The position numbers and the translations under genes are program-made. The notes below the pieces were generated by a model that was not told where the DNA came from, made no database searches, and saw nothing but the letters and a program-made list of their open reading frames with translations. Shown here in pieces: positions 12,119 to 22,230 of a DNA stretch of 61,628 nucleotides (within the stretch, counting starts at the first letter, position 1; each line of letters opens with the position of its first letter). The DNA comes from Zoogloea sp. GTDB lineage: Bacteria; Pseudomonadota; Gammaproteobacteria; Burkholderiales; Rhodocyclaceae. Location of the stretch: NCBI RefSeq assembly GCF_017302315.1, contig NZ_JAFLDT010000014.1:1-61628 (forward strand), read 5' to 3'.

Positions 12119-15100
12119 TCAGCCCACCCACTTGCGGGCATTGCGGAACATCCGCAGCCACGGCGAATCCTCACCCAGATCAGCCGGATGCCAGCTCATC
12201 TGCACGCTACGGGCGGTGCGCTCCGGGTGCGGCATCATGATGGTGAAGCGACCGTCCGGCGTGGTCAGGCCGGTGATGCCGGCGGGCGAGCCGTTGGGGT
12301 TGAAAGGATAACGCTCGGCGATGGCACCGCTGTTATCCACGTAGCGCAGGGCCACCTTCGCGTTGTCCTGGGCGTCAATACCCGCGAACACGGCGCGACC
12401 TTCGCCGTGGGACACGACGATGGGCATGCGGCTGCCAGCCATGTCGGCCAGCAGGATGGACGGGCTTTCCTGCACCTCCACCATCACGAAGCGGGCCTCG
12501 AACTGCTCGCTGCGATTGCGCTGGAAGCGCGGCCAGGTTTCGGCACCGGGGACGATCTCGGCCAGGTTGGACATCATCTGGCAGCCGTTGCAAACCCCCA
12601 GGGCGAAGGTGTCGGAACGCTTGAAGAAAGTCTCGAACTGCTCGCGCAGGGCGGCATTGAACAGGATGGACTTGGCCCAACCCTGCCCTGCCCCCAGCAC
12701 GTCGCCGTAGGAAAAGCCGCCGCAGGCCGCCAGACCCTTGAAGTCCGAGAGACGGACTCGGCCGGCCTGCAGGTCGGACATGTGCACATCGAAGGGCGCG
12801 AAGCCCGCCCGCTCGAAAGCGGCGGCCATCTCGGCCTGGGAGTTCACCCCCTGCTCACGCAGGATCGCGATCTTCGGACGGGCGCCGGTGGCGATGAAGG
12901 GCGCGGCGATGTCATCGGCCGGGTTATAGGTAAGTGCAACACTAAGACCAGGATTGGCAACATCCGCCAGGGCTTCGAACTCTTCACGGGCACAGTCTGC
13001 GTCGTCGCGCAGGCGGGCGATCTGGTAGCTGGTCTCGGACCAGGTCTGCAGCAGCTCGGCACGGGGGGCATTGAACACCAGCTTTGCATTGCGCCAGAAG
13101 CGCAGCTCGTCACGGTCGTTGGGTTCGCCGACGAAGTGATAGGAAAGGCGCGCGGCCCGTAGGGCTTCGGTGAAGCGGCTGCGATCGTCGCGGCGAATCT
13201 GGATCACCGCACCGAGCTCCTCGGCAAACAGCGCCTTGAAGAGCATGTCGTTGAAGCGCCCCTTGAGGGAATCCGGGCGCTTGTCGAGACCATCCACGTC
13301 GTTCATGTACTGGTCGTAGGCGACGGTATCCAGCATCACCGACAGACCGCACTTTGAAGCGAAAGCCATCTCGCAGAGGGTCGCGAAGAGACCGCCATCG
13401 GCGCGGTCGTGGTAAGCCAGGATCAGGTCGTCCTTGCGCCACTGCTGGATCAGGTCGAAGAAGGCCTTGAGCTGGTCGGCGTCCACGTCGGGGGCGTGCT
13501 CGGCCACCGAGTTGTAGGCCTGGGCCAGCACCGAGCCGCCGAGGCGGTTGGCGTTGTTGCCCAGATCGATAAGCAGCAGCTCGGTCTCGACGCCCTCGGG
13601 GAACTGCAACTGGGGCGTGAGGGTGCGGCGCACGTCCTGCACCGGCGCAAAGCCCGTGACGATCAGGGACAGGGGCGACACCACCTGCTTGTCTTCACCG
13701 TCCTCGCTCCAGGCGGTGCGCATGGACAGGGAGTCTTTGCCCACCGGGATGGCGATGCCGGCCTGCTGGCAGAACTGGGACACGGCCTCGACGGTCTTGT
13801 AGAGCTTGACGTCCTCGCCCCGGTGGCCGGCGGCGGCCATCCAGTTGGCGGAGAGCTTCACGTCACCCAGGCTGCGGATGTCGGCTGCGGCGATGTTAGT
13901 GATGGCCTCACCGATGGCCATGCGGCCTGAGGCAGGCGCGTCGAGGGTTGCCACCGGGGTGCGTTCGCCCATGGCGAAGGCCTCGCCCAGGTAGCCCTTG
14001 TAGCTCATGGTGGTCACGGCCACATCCGCCACGGGGATCTGCCACGGGCCGACCATCTGGTCGCGGGCGGTCATGCCGCCCACCGAGCGATCGCCGATGG
14101 TGATCAGGAAACTCTTGCTGGCCACGGCCGGCATGCGCAGCACGCGGCGGCAGGCGTCGGCCAGATCGATGTCCGTCACGTCGAAGGGCGGCACGAAGAC
14201 CTGGCGGGTGGACACGTTGCGGGTCATCTTGGGCGGTTTGCCCAGCAGGACCTGCATTTCCATGTCGACCGCGTTGTTGTCGAAGTGGCGGTCGGACACC
14301 ACCAGTTGACCATCATCCGAAGCCGTGCCGACCACTGCGAACGGGCAGCGCTCGCGCTCGCAGATGGCCTTGAAGACATCCAGGCTCTCCGGCGCGATGG
14401 CCAGCACGTAGCGCTCTTGGGATTCGTTGGACCAGATCTCCCGCGGGCTCATGCCCGGCTCTTCGATGTGCACCTCACGCAGCTCGAAACGCGCGCCCAG
14501 CTCGGCGGAGTCGGCCAGCTCGGGAAAGGCATTGGACAGGCCGCCGGCGCCCACGTCGTGGATCGACAGGATGGGGTTGGCTTCACCCTTCTGCCAGCAG
14601 GCGTCGATGACTTCCTGGCAGCGACGCTGAATCTCGGGGTTGCCGCGCTGTACGGAGGCAAAGTCCAGGTCGGCGGTGTTGGTGCCGGTGGCCATGGACG
14701 AGGCGGCGCCGCCGCCCAGACCGATCAGCATGCCGGGGCCGCCCAGCTGGATCAGCAGGGTGCCGGGGCCGAACTTGATCTTGAAGGACTGCTGATCCTG
14801 GATACAGCCCAGGCCGCCGGCGATCATGATGGGCTTGTGGTAGCCCCGCACCTCGTCCTGCACGCTCTGCTGGAAGGTACGGAAGTAGCCGGTCAGGTTT
14901 GGACGGCCGAATTCGTTATTGAAGGCAGCACCACCCAGGGGGCCTTCAATCATGATATCCAGGGCCGAGGCAATGCGCTCGGGCTTGCCGTAGGCCTGCT
15001 CCCAGGGCTGCTCGAAGCCGGGGATCTCCAGGTTGGACACGGAGAAGCCGGTGAGGCCCGCCTTGGGCTTGGAGCCGCGGCCGGTGGCGCCCTCGTCGCG

Positions 15101-16048
15101 GATCTCGCCGCCGGAGCCGGTGGAAGCCCCCGGGAAGGGAGAGATCGCGGTGGGGTGGTTGTGGGTTTCGACCTTGGCGAGGATATGGGTCAGCTCGTCC
15201 TGGTACTTCCATGCACCGTCGGCATCCGGATAGAGCTTAGCCACCGTGGCGCCCTCGATCACAGAGGCATTGTCCGAGTAGGCCACCACGGTGCCCTCCG
15301 GGTGGGCCTTGTGGGTCTCGCGAATCATGCCGAACAGGGTCTTGTCCATGGGCCGGCCGTCGATCACCCAGTCGGCGTTGAAGATCTTGTGGCGGCAGTG
15401 CTCGGAGTTCGCCTGGGCGAACATCATCAGCTCCACATCGGTGGGGTTGCGCCCCATGCGGGTGAAGTTCTCCACCAAGTAGTCGATCTCATCCTCGGAC
15501 AGGGCCAGACCCAGTTCGCTATTGGCCACCACCAGGGCATCACGCCCCTGCTCGATGATCGCCACCGTGGTGAGGGGCTGAGGCTGGTAGTGATGGAACA
15601 GGGCGTGGGCCGCATCCACATTGTCGAGCACCGACTCGGTCATGCGGTCGTGAATGGCCGGCAGCACCGCCTCGCGATCACGGGCATCAAGGCCACCACG
15701 CAGATCGAAGCTGAGGGCCGTGCCCCGCTCGATGCGGATGATCTTGTCGAAGCCGCACTGATGGGCGATGTCCGTGGCCTTGGAGGACCAGGGGGAAATC
15801 GTGCCGAGGCGTGGCGTGACCAGCAGCAGGCTGCCCGCTGGCGCGGCGCCTTCGGGGTAGGCACCCAGCAGATCCAACAGCCTGGCCAGTTCTTCATCAG
15901 AAAGGGGCGCGCTGATCTCGGCGAAGTACCAGTTCTCCACCCCCAATGCCTTGAGGCGAGGCAACACCATCTTGACCGAATCGGTCAGGCGGGCGAGACG
16001 GGAGCGGGAGACGGCGGGCGCACCGCGCAGCTTGAGGATTTCGGACAT
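12119..16048 (-). CDS. purL: Phosphoribosylformylglycinamidine synthase, large single-chain form
   Basis: From ATG 16048 the protein has 1309 residues, normal for the fused Gram-negative PurL. It converts FGAR, glutamine and ATP to FGAM in purine synthesis. The synthetase core contains [19 protein letters not shown] and [15 protein letters not shown]. The C-terminal glutaminase has its nucleophile in [12 protein letters not shown] and the closing PHPERTARS. The frame is open for 21 more codons upstream, but [12 protein letters not shown] is the usual start. It is a single gene ending at the bidirectional terminator. A TATAAT hexamer on its strand lies about 75 bases upstream. Confidence 0.97.
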   Translation of the reverse strand: MSEILKLRGAPAVSRSRLARLTDSVKMVLPRLKALGVENWYFAEISAPLSDEELARLLDLLGAYPEGAAPAGSLLLVTPRLGTISPWSSKATDIAHQCGFDKIIRIERGTALSFDLRGGLDARDREAVLPAIHDRMTESVLDNVDAAHALFHHYQPQPLTTVAIIEQGRDALVVANSELGLALSEDEIDYLVENFTRMGRNPTDVELMMFAQANSEHCRHKIFNADWVIDGRPMDKTLFGMIRETHKAHPEGTVVAYSDNASVIEGATVAKLYPDADGAWKYQDELTHILAKVETHNHPTAISPFPGASTGSGGEIRDEGATGRGSKPKAGLTGFSVSNLEIPGFEQPWEQAYGKPERIASALDIMIEGPLGGAAFNNEFGRPNLTGYFRTFQQSVQDEVRGYHKPIMIAGGLGCIQDQQSFKIKFGPGTLLIQLGGPGMLIGLGGGAASSMATGTNTADLDFASVQRGNPEIQRRCQEVIDACWQKGEANPILSIHDVGAGGLSNAFPELADSAELGARFELREVHIEEPGMSPREIWSNESQERYVLAIAPESLDVFKAICERERCPFAVVGTASDDGQLVVSDRHFDNNAVDMEMQVLLGKPPKMTRNVSTRQVFVPPFDVTDIDLADACRRVLRMPAVASKSFLITIGDRSVGGMTARDQMVGPWQIPVADVAVTTMSYKGYLGEAFAMGERTPVATLDAPASGRMAIGEAITNIAAADIRSLGDVKLSANWMAAAGHRGEDVKLYKTVEAVSQFCQQAGIAIPVGKDSLSMRTAWSEDGEDKQVVSPLSLIVTGFAPVQDVRRTLTPQLQFPEGVETELLLIDLGNNANRLGGSVLAQAYNSVAEHAPDVDADQLKAFFDLIQQWRKDDLILAYHDRADGGLFATLCEMAFASKCGLSVMLDTVAYDQYMNDVDGLDKRPDSLKGRFNDMLFKALFAEELGAVIQIRRDDRSRFTEALRAARLSYHFVGEPNDRDELRFWRNAKLVFNAPRAELLQTWSETSYQIARLRDDADCAREEFEALADVANPGLSVALTYNPADDIAAPFIATGARPKIAILREQGVNSQAEMAAAFERAGFAPFDVHMSDLQAGRVRLSDFKGLAACGGFSYGDVLGAGQGWAKSILFNAALREQFETFFKRSDTFALGVCNGCQMMSNLAEIVPGAETWPRFQRNRSEQFEARFVMVEVQESPSILLADMAGSRMPIVVSHGEGRAVFAGIDAQDNAKVALRYVDNSGAIAERYPFNPNGSPAGITGLTTPDGRFTIMMPHPERTARSVQMSWHPADLGEDSPWLRMFRNARKWVG

Positions 16049-16125
16049 GGCAAGGAAGGGCGCGAGGTTTGAAACCGCCCGCCCGGAGTCACCAGACTCG
16101 AGGACGGACAATAGAAAAGCCGGTG

Positions 16126-16131
16126 ATTATA
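16126..16131 (-). promoter_or_regulatory. Candidate -10 box of purL
   Basis: Read on the minus strand this is a perfect TATAAT, 78 bases before the purL ATG, within an otherwise non-coding gap. No convincing -35 box lies 16-18 bases further upstream, so the call rests on the -10 alone. Confidence 0.4.
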
Positions 16132-16276
16132 CCCGAGCCCATCGCCGGCTCCGACCACGCTTTCGCACGCACCTCGGACCGGGACATGCCCACCACGTCC
16201 GATGCAGGGCAGGAAATGCCGCCGACCTATGCAATAATTCCACGCTGCTCCGTTTGCGGATCGACTCCCTTCACTC

Positions 16277-17728
16277 ATGCCATCTCGCCGCGCATCGTTC
16301 ACTGCGTCCCTGCCCTCCAGGATCTTCTGGGTGCTTGCGACCCTGTTTTGCGCCATTGAGCTTGCAATGCTGGTACTGGCCTACCAGCACACCACCGCCC
16401 ATCGCCGCCTGTCGGAGCAACTGTCCTTGGTGCGTCAGGGCACGGCGATGGCTTGGCACATTGCGACCGCGCCGGGCCGCGAACCACACACCGAGATCAC
16501 AGCCAATCCTGCGGTGCGCGACGCACGCCACCGCTGGCTTGAATCCGTACTTCAAGCGCTTGCCGGCGGTGGCCCGGTGCAGACCCTCGAGAGCAATCAG
16601 ATCAACCTCGCCCCCCTCGAGAACGCAAACGCGCGACGGATCCTGACCGAGGCGCTTGCGCACTGGAACAGTTTCTCCCGCCTTGAAGTCCTCGACCCCG
16701 GCTCCTCCGCCGCCGCCAGCGAGCTCTCGGCGGTTGCGCCCACGCTTACGCAACTTGCCCGCCAGCTCGGCCAGGAGCATGAGGAAGCCATTTTGTTGGC
16801 CGACCGCCTCGCCGCGCTGGTGATCGTGACGGGCATCGTAGCCTTTGTCGTGATGTGCGCCATCCTGCTGAGGCAGACGCGACGCTCCGAACGATCCGGC
16901 CGCTTGATGCGCTCGATGATGAACCAGATCGGTGCGGGCGTATGCATACTGGGCAGCACCAACAAGATCGCCGACGCAAACCGCGCCGCCTGCCGCATGC
17001 TCGGCCGCCCACGCAAGGCTTTGCGGGGAAAACGCCTCGAAGACATTCTGACCGAACAGGAAGGCGTCTGGACCGGGGAACGTCCCGACGGAATGCCCCT
17101 TGCCATCGAACGGATTCCCGGCACCATCGAAGGCTACACGGGTCCGTTGCGAATCGTCACGCTGCTGGACGTTACGGCCCGCCATCTCACAGCCGAGTGC
17201 CTCCAGCATCTCGCCAACCACGACGCCCTCACCAGTCTGCCCAACCGGGGCTTCCTCGAGGGACACTTCAAGAAAGAGCTGGCGCGTTGTACCGGGCAGG
17301 GCCTGGTACTCGGCGTCGCGGTCCTGGATCTGGACGGTTTCAAGCCCATCAACGATACCTACGGACACGCGGTGGGCGACGCCCTCCTCGTACAAGTTGC
17401 CCAGCGCCTCAGCGCCGCCCTGCGCAACGGCGACGTGATCGCCCGAGTCGGCGGTGACGAGTTCGTGGGCGTCTTCCCCGACATCAACAACCGGGAAAGC
17501 CTGCGCTTCCTGGGAGACCGCCTGCTTAGTGTGTTTGCCCACCCTTTCCAGATCCAGGAACACCTGATTCCCCTGGGGGGCAGCATCGGTCTGGCCCTTG
17601 CGCCGGGGGATGGCACTGATCAGGACAGCCTGATGCGTGCCGCGGACGCAGCCATGTACCGCGCCAAACAGACGGGCAAGCGGCCGGCCCTGCTCACAAG
17701 TGTGGGTGGCACCGGCCGATTGGCCTGA
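16277..17728 (+). CDS. Membrane-anchored PAS-GGDEF diguanylate cyclase
   Basis: This 483-residue protein has a transmembrane helix at about 17-36, a periplasmic segment of about 140 residues, a second helix at about 178-196, a PAS-like region (about 210-300) and a GGDEF domain (about 310-470). The active site reads ARVGGDEFVGVF and is intact. Five residues before it, RNGD forms the RxxD inhibitory site for c-di-GMP feedback. It should therefore make cyclic di-GMP from GTP. No EAL domain is present. The gene lies about 230 bases from the divergent purL and shortly before the PAP2 operon, with no clear sign of co-transcription. Confidence 0.92.
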   Translation: MPSRRASFTASLPSRIFWVLATLFCAIELAMLVLAYQHTTAHRRLSEQLSLVRQGTAMAWHIATAPGREPHTEITANPAVRDARHRWLESVLQALAGGGPVQTLESNQINLAPLENANARRILTEALAHWNSFSRLEVLDPGSSAAASELSAVAPTLTQLARQLGQEHEEAILLADRLAALVIVTGIVAFVVMCAILLRQTRRSERSGRLMRSMMNQIGAGVCILGSTNKIADANRAACRMLGRPRKALRGKRLEDILTEQEGVWTGERPDGMPLAIERIPGTIEGYTGPLRIVTLLDVTARHLTAECLQHLANHDALTSLPNRGFLEGHFKKELARCTGQGLVLGVAVLDLDGFKPINDTYGHAVGDALLVQVAQRLSAALRNGDVIARVGGDEFVGVFPDINNRESLRFLGDRLLSVFAHPFQIQEHLIPLGGSIGLALAPGDGTDQDSLMRAADAAMYRAKQTGKRPALLTSVGGTGRLA

Positions 17729-17792
17729 CGGCGCCATCAACGCTGCAGCGTGATCGGGTAAACTGGAGGGCCCTGTTGCCTTTCCCCGCGCC

Positions 17793-18614
17793 TTGTCCTC
17801 ACACCCTCTTCCCGACGCGAAGACCGACGTGACAGCAGACCCCGCCGAGCCATTCCCGCGCTATTGGGCGGGCATTCCGGCAGCCTTTCTGGCGACCCTG
17901 GCGCTGGGCTTGATGCTCGACGGGAGTGACCGGGATCTGTTCATGTTCATCAATGGGGCGAGTACAGGCTGGCTCCCCCCCGCCTTGTGGTCGGCCATCA
18001 GCCTGTCCGGATCGGTGCTTGGCATGATCGCCCTGCTTGCCCCAACCCTCAAGACCCAGCCCCGCTGGCTCGCCGCTGCCTTCCTGGCGGCGCCGGTCGG
18101 CGTGCTCTTCAGCCAGGGGGGGAAGCGTGTGTTCGATGTGATGCGGCCGGCCGGTGTGCTGGAGCCTGGCAGCTTCCAGCAGATTGGCCAGAAACTCTAT
18201 GTTCATTCCTTTCCGTCGGGCCATGCCACGACGGCCTTCGTGGTTGCCGCCGTGCTGATCCTCACCTGGCCGCGGCCTGAAACCCGTGGCAGGGCTGCGC
18301 TTGCCTTTCTTGCCATGGCAATCCTCATCAGTCTTTCCCGTATCGCCGTCGGTGCCCACTGGCCGCTGGACGTACTGACCGGCGCCGTCGGGGGCTGGAT
18401 CACCGGCGGCCTCGGCGTATGGCTGTCCGGCCGGATGCGCTTCTGGCAACACCCGGGAGGCCTTCGCGCCATGGCTGCCATTGCACTGGCAAGCAGTCTG
18501 GCCATGATCTTCGTAGACCTGGGCTATCCCCAGGCGCGGCTCTACCAGATCGGCCTCGCCGCGTGGGGAATCGGTGGCGCCGCGGCAGCACTGATGCGCG
18601 AGCGGGTGTACTGA
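17793..18614 (+). CDS. PAP2-family membrane phosphatase
   Basis: This protein of up to 273 residues has about six hydrophobic segments and all three PAP2 phosphatase motifs: KRVFDVMRP (KxxxxxxRP), FPSGHATTA (PSGH), and SRIAVGAHWPLDVLTG (SRxxxxxHxxxD). Enzymes of this kind dephosphorylate undecaprenyl pyrophosphate, lipid A or phosphatidyl lipids at the membrane. The longest frame uses a TTG at 17793. An in-frame GTG at 17829 is an alternative start. It begins a five-gene operon: the next gene starts 2 bases after its stop. A role in recycling the lipid carrier, or an LpxE-like role, is an inference from this context. Confidence 0.88.
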   Translation: MSSHPLPDAKTDVTADPAEPFPRYWAGIPAAFLATLALGLMLDGSDRDLFMFINGASTGWLPPALWSAISLSGSVLGMIALLAPTLKTQPRWLAAAFLAAPVGVLFSQGGKRVFDVMRPAGVLEPGSFQQIGQKLYVHSFPSGHATTAFVVAAVLILTWPRPETRGRAALAFLAMAILISLSRIAVGAHWPLDVLTGAVGGWITGGLGVWLSGRMRFWQHPGGLRAMAAIALASSLAMIFVDLGYPQARLYQIGLAAWGIGGAAAALMRERVY

Positions 18615-18616
18615 TC

Positions 18617-19591
18617 GTGAAGATCATCAAACGTTTATTTGCCATCGCGGTCTCGCTCGGGCTCCTGGTCTGGTTGATGTCCGACAACCGCTGGCAAGGG
18701 CTGGGCGAAGTGGCCCGCCGTGTCGACGGACTGACCCTGGGCCTCGCTACCGGCGGCTTTCTTCTGTCGTACCTGTTGCGCACCCTGCGGGTCTTCGACG
18801 AATTCCGCGCCCAGGCAACAGGGCGCTTTGGCGCTTGCCTGCGCATCGTGCTGATCCACAACGCAATGGTCAATGTGGTTCCCTTCCGGGGGGGCGAGGC
18901 GGCCTTTCCGCTGCTCTTGCGGCAGAGCTTTGGCATTGCCCTGCCCCGGGCCGTCGCCTCCCTGTTCTGGTTCCGCCTGCAGGACGCCTTCGTCGTTCTG
19001 GCACTGGCAGCCCTCGTCTGGCCAGGGCTGCATCCGGGGCTCAAGGGGCTGGCCGTCACTGGCGTGCTGGCCCTGGCCTGGTGGCTGCCCCGCTGGGCTC
19101 GCACACCCCACGATTGGGCGGAAGGCAAGGCCATGACCGCAAAACTGGGCAAGGTTCGTGATGCCTTCGCCGAAAGCACCCGCCACGCCCGTTTCGGCTG
19201 GGCTTGGACGCTGGCCAACTGGACGGTCAAGCTCGCCGCCCAGGCAGGCCTGCTGGCAGCCCTGCTCCCCGCAGGCCTTGCCATTGGCGCGGCGGGCGCG
19301 CTGGGCGCTGAACTCGCCGCGATCCTGCCGATCCAGGGTGTGGCCGGCTTCGGCACCTACGAGGCGGGCGCCGCGGCAGCCCTCCTGCCCAGCGGCATTC
19401 CGCTGGCTGCCGGCCTTCAGGCGGCCCTCGCCCTGCACCTCTTCGTGATCGCCTGCTCGGTCACTGCTGGCGCCATCGCCTGGCTTTTCCCCGCCCCGGC
19501 CGCCCATCAAGCGAGCGCAGCCGCGGCGTCCGACTTACAATCCGCCTCGTCCGACGCCGACGGGGCGCAAACCAGAATTTCAGCTGAATAG
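18617..19591 (+). CDS. LPG-synthase/UPF0104-like integral membrane protein
   Basis: This 324-residue protein starts at GTG 18617, two bases after the PAP2 stop. It has about eight hydrophobic helices. SYLLRTLRVFDEF, then NVVPFRGGEAAFPLLLRQ, and AAILPIQGVAGFGTYEAGAA near residue 240 follow the pattern of the TIGR00374/LPG_synthase_TM family (the membrane part of MprF, and AglD-like proteins). Such proteins are thought to flip or modify lipid-linked molecules. Nothing in it suggests a soluble lysyltransferase domain. Its place between a lipid phosphatase and a polyprenyl-phosphate glycosyltransferase suggests handling of a lipid-linked sugar. Confidence 0.82.
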   Translation: MKIIKRLFAIAVSLGLLVWLMSDNRWQGLGEVARRVDGLTLGLATGGFLLSYLLRTLRVFDEFRAQATGRFGACLRIVLIHNAMVNVVPFRGGEAAFPLLLRQSFGIALPRAVASLFWFRLQDAFVVLALAALVWPGLHPGLKGLAVTGVLALAWWLPRWARTPHDWAEGKAMTAKLGKVRDAFAESTRHARFGWAWTLANWTVKLAAQAGLLAALLPAGLAIGAAGALGAELAAILPIQGVAGFGTYEAGAAAALLPSGIPLAAGLQAALALHLFVIACSVTAGAIAWLFPAPAAHQASAAAASDLQSASSDADGAQTRISAE

Positions 19592-19596
19592 CCACC

Positions 19597-20655
19597 ATGA
19601 CCGAATCCACCCTGCACTCTCCGCTTCCTCCGGCCACGCCGGACATTCCGGCTGACCTGCCCCCTCACCGCCTGTCGGTCGTCGTCCCCCTCTATAACGA
19701 GGAAGACAACGTGGACCCGCTCCTTGAGCGCATCCACCTGGCCCTCGGCCCCTATCCCTACCCCTGGGAAGTGGTGATCGTTGATGATGGCTCATCCGAC
19801 AACACGGTGCCCAACCTCGAAAAGGCGGCCCTGCGCTATGGCCCCCACGTGCGCATCGTCGCCCTGATGCGCAACTTCAAGCAGACCGCGGCCATGCAGG
19901 CGGGCCTCGACGCGGCCCGCGGCGACGTCATCGTCACCATGGACGGCGACCTCCAGAACGACCCTATCGACATTCCGCGCATGGTCGGCCGCCTGCTGCG
20001 CGAAGATCTCGACCTGGTGGCCGGCTGGCGCAAGAACCGCAAGGACGGGATGATCCTGCGCAAGATCCCCTCCAAGATCGCCAACCGCCTGATCGCCCGC
20101 ATCACCGGCGTGCACCTGCAGGACTACGGCTGCTCCCTCAAGGCCTTCCGCGCCAGCGCCATCAAGAACGTGCGTCTGTATGGCGAGATGCACCGCTTCA
20201 TCCCGGCCTGGCTGGCCACCGTCACCACCCCGCGCAAGATCGCCCAGGAAGAGGTCACCCACCACGCGCGCATGTTTGGCGAGTCCAAGTACGGCATCTC
20301 GCGCACCTTCCGGGTCATTCTCGACCTGATCTTTGTTTACTTCTTCATGCGCTTCCGCACCCGCCCCGGCCACTTCTTTGGTGGCATCGGGCTGGGGCTG
20401 GGGGCGCTGGGCATGCTGATCCTCAGCTATCTGGGCCTGCTCAAGCTGTTCACCGGCGCCTCCATCGGCACCCGCCCGATGTTCTTTGGCGGCTTCTTCT
20501 TCGTGATTGCCGGCATCCAGATGGTCACCACCGGCGTCCTCGCCGAACTGCTCACCCGGGTGTATTTCGAGTCCGGGCAGAGCCAGGCCTATGTGGCCCG
20601 GGACCGTGAAGCCTTGGACGACGGCCAGGGCTGGCGCAGCGGCGACGGCAAGTAG
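19597..20655 (+). CDS. ArnC/dolichol-phosphate-mannose-synthase-like GT2 glycosyltransferase
   Basis: This 352-residue family 2 glycosyltransferase begins its catalytic domain at LSVVVPLYNEEDNVD. It has EVVIVDDGSSDNT for the nucleotide sugar and the metal-binding DxD at Asp116 and Asp118 (MDGDLQNDP). LQDYGCSLKAFR and the two C-terminal helices (about 265-285 and 298-320) match ArnC and GtrB proteins. These link a sugar from a nucleotide donor to undecaprenyl phosphate on the cytoplasmic face. Without ArnA or ArnB homologues nearby, the sugar need not be aminoarabinose. The gap to the previous gene is 5 bases and to the next 12. Confidence 0.9.
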   Translation: MTESTLHSPLPPATPDIPADLPPHRLSVVVPLYNEEDNVDPLLERIHLALGPYPYPWEVVIVDDGSSDNTVPNLEKAALRYGPHVRIVALMRNFKQTAAMQAGLDAARGDVIVTMDGDLQNDPIDIPRMVGRLLREDLDLVAGWRKNRKDGMILRKIPSKIANRLIARITGVHLQDYGCSLKAFRASAIKNVRLYGEMHRFIPAWLATVTTPRKIAQEEVTHHARMFGESKYGISRTFRVILDLIFVYFFMRFRTRPGHFFGGIGLGLGALGMLILSYLGLLKLFTGASIGTRPMFFGGFFFVIAGIQMVTTGVLAELLTRVYFESGQSQAYVARDREALDDGQGWRSGDGK

Positions 20656-20667
20656 GCGACTCCGCCC

Positions 20668-22230
20668 ATGCCCGGATTCCATCCCGCCGGCGGGCCGCTC
20701 GCCGGCAGCCCGCTCGGCCGCCTGATCCTCGCGCTTCCCCTGCTGGCCTTCCTGCTGCGTCTCGGCGGCGCCCCCCTGTTCGACGTGGACGAAGGCGCGT
20801 TCTCCGAAGCCACCCGCGAGATGTTCGAGCGGGGTGACTTCCTGTTCACCTACCTCAACGGTGCCCCGCGTTTCGACAAGCCGATCCTGGTCTACTGGCT
20901 GCAGTCCATCGGCTACCTGATCTTCGGCGCCAGCGAGTGGGCCTTCCGGCTGCCGTCGGCGGTGGCCGCCATCGTGTGGAGCTACGCCACCTATTTTTTC
21001 GCCCGTCGCCGTGTCGGCGAGGATGCGGCCCTGCTCGCGCTGGCCGTGGCCTGTACGGCCCTCGGCCCGTTTGCCATCGGCCGTGCCGCCACCGCCGACG
21101 GCCTGCTCAATTGCCTGCTGGCACTGACCCTCTTCGATGTCTGGCGTCACCTGGAAAGCGGCCACCGCGCTCCCCTGCTGCGGGCGTTTGTGTGGATCGG
21201 GCTGGGCGCCCTGACCAAAGGGCCGGTCGCCCTGATCGTCCCGGGGACGGTGAGCCTGCTCTACTGCGCCAGCCGCGGAGAGTGGAGGATCTGGTTCCGC
21301 ACCGTCTTCAACCCCCTTGGCCTACTGATCCTGACGGCCATCGCCGCCCCCTGGTACGCCTACGCCTACGCGCTCCACGGCCAGGACTTCATCGATGGCT
21401 TCATCCTGCGCCACAACGTCCAGCGCTTCTCCGGATCGCTGGAAGGCCACGGCGGCAGTGCGTTCTACTATCTGATCGCAGTACCGCTGCTGCTGCTCCC
21501 CTGGAGCGGCCTGTTCTTCAACGCTCTGGCCCGGGTCCGCAGCGATGTGCATGATCCGCTACGGCGCTTCCTGTGGATCTGGTTCGGCTTCGTGCTGGCC
21601 TTCTTCTCCCTGTCCGGCACCAAGCTGCCCCACTACGTGCTCTACGGCTGCACGCCGTTGTTCATCCTGATCGGGCTGCATGCGGGTGAAGCCCGTCGGG
21701 CATGGCCCCACCTGATCGCCCCGGGCCTTCTGCTGCTGCTCTTCCCCCTGCTGCCAAACCTCTTCGATGCGCTGGCCCACAGCAGCCTGGGCGACGGTTT
21801 CTACCGCGCCCAGCTGGCACGTGCCTTGGAAGTGGCCGATGGCACCTACATCGCCGCCACGGTCGGCGGCCTGATGGTCTGGCTCGGCATCATGTTCTTC
21901 CCCCGGTTCCGGCTCATTCCCAAACTGGTCATCACGGCGGCACTGCAGGTCGCCCTCCTTGCCGGCGTGGTCGTCCCCTATGCGGGCGAGCTGGCACAAG
22001 GCCCGGTCAAGGCCGCCGGTCTGAAGGCCCGGGAGCTGGGCGAAGAGGTGATGTTCTGGCGCTTCACCACCGCGCCAAGCTTCAGCGTCTATCGTCAGGC
22101 CATCACCCTGAAGGGCAACCCCGAAGCTGGCCAGGTGGCCCTGACCCGCGTCGACCGCCTGCCCACCGATGCGTCGGTGGACATCCTGTTCCGTGAAGGG
22201 GGCGTCGCCCTGGTGCGGATCAAGCCATGA
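20668..22230 (+). CDS. ArnT-like GT-C glycosyltransferase, first of a tandem pair
   Basis: This 520-residue polytopic protein carries the ArnT/PMT signature after its first helix: FDVDEGAFSEATREM, with the Asp-Glu pair, followed by PRFDKPILVYWLQS. A second acidic loop (GRAATADGLLNC) provides the other conserved aspartate. Such enzymes transfer a sugar from undecaprenyl phosphate to lipid A or another acceptor at the periplasmic face. It is the most ArnT-like of the three GT-C proteins in the window. It overlaps the next gene by four bases (ATGA), so the two are translationally coupled. Acceptor and sugar are unknown. Confidence 0.88.
   Translation: MPGFHPAGGPLAGSPLGRLILALPLLAFLLRLGGAPLFDVDEGAFSEATREMFERGDFLFTYLNGAPRFDKPILVYWLQSIGYLIFGASEWAFRLPSAVAAIVWSYATYFFARRRVGEDAALLALAVACTALGPFAIGRAATADGLLNCLLALTLFDVWRHLESGHRAPLLRAFVWIGLGALTKGPVALIVPGTVSLLYCASRGEWRIWFRTVFNPLGLLILTAIAAPWYAYAYALHGQDFIDGFILRHNVQRFSGSLEGHGGSAFYYLIAVPLLLLPWSGLFFNALARVRSDVHDPLRRFLWIWFGFVLAFFSLSGTKLPHYVLYGCTPLFILIGLHAGEARRAWPHLIAPGLLLLLFPLLPNLFDALAHSSLGDGFYRAQLARALEVADGTYIAATVGGLMVWLGIMFFPRFRLIPKLVITAALQVALLAGVVVPYAGELAQGPVKAAGLKARELGEEVMFWRFTTAPSFSVYRQAITLKGNPEAGQVALTRVDRLPTDASVDILFREGGVALVRIKP

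Noticed and set aside
14285-16072. Plus-strand frame of 595 codons opposite purL
   Set aside because: Antisense shadow of purL with low-complexity His/Gly/Leu composition and no family match.
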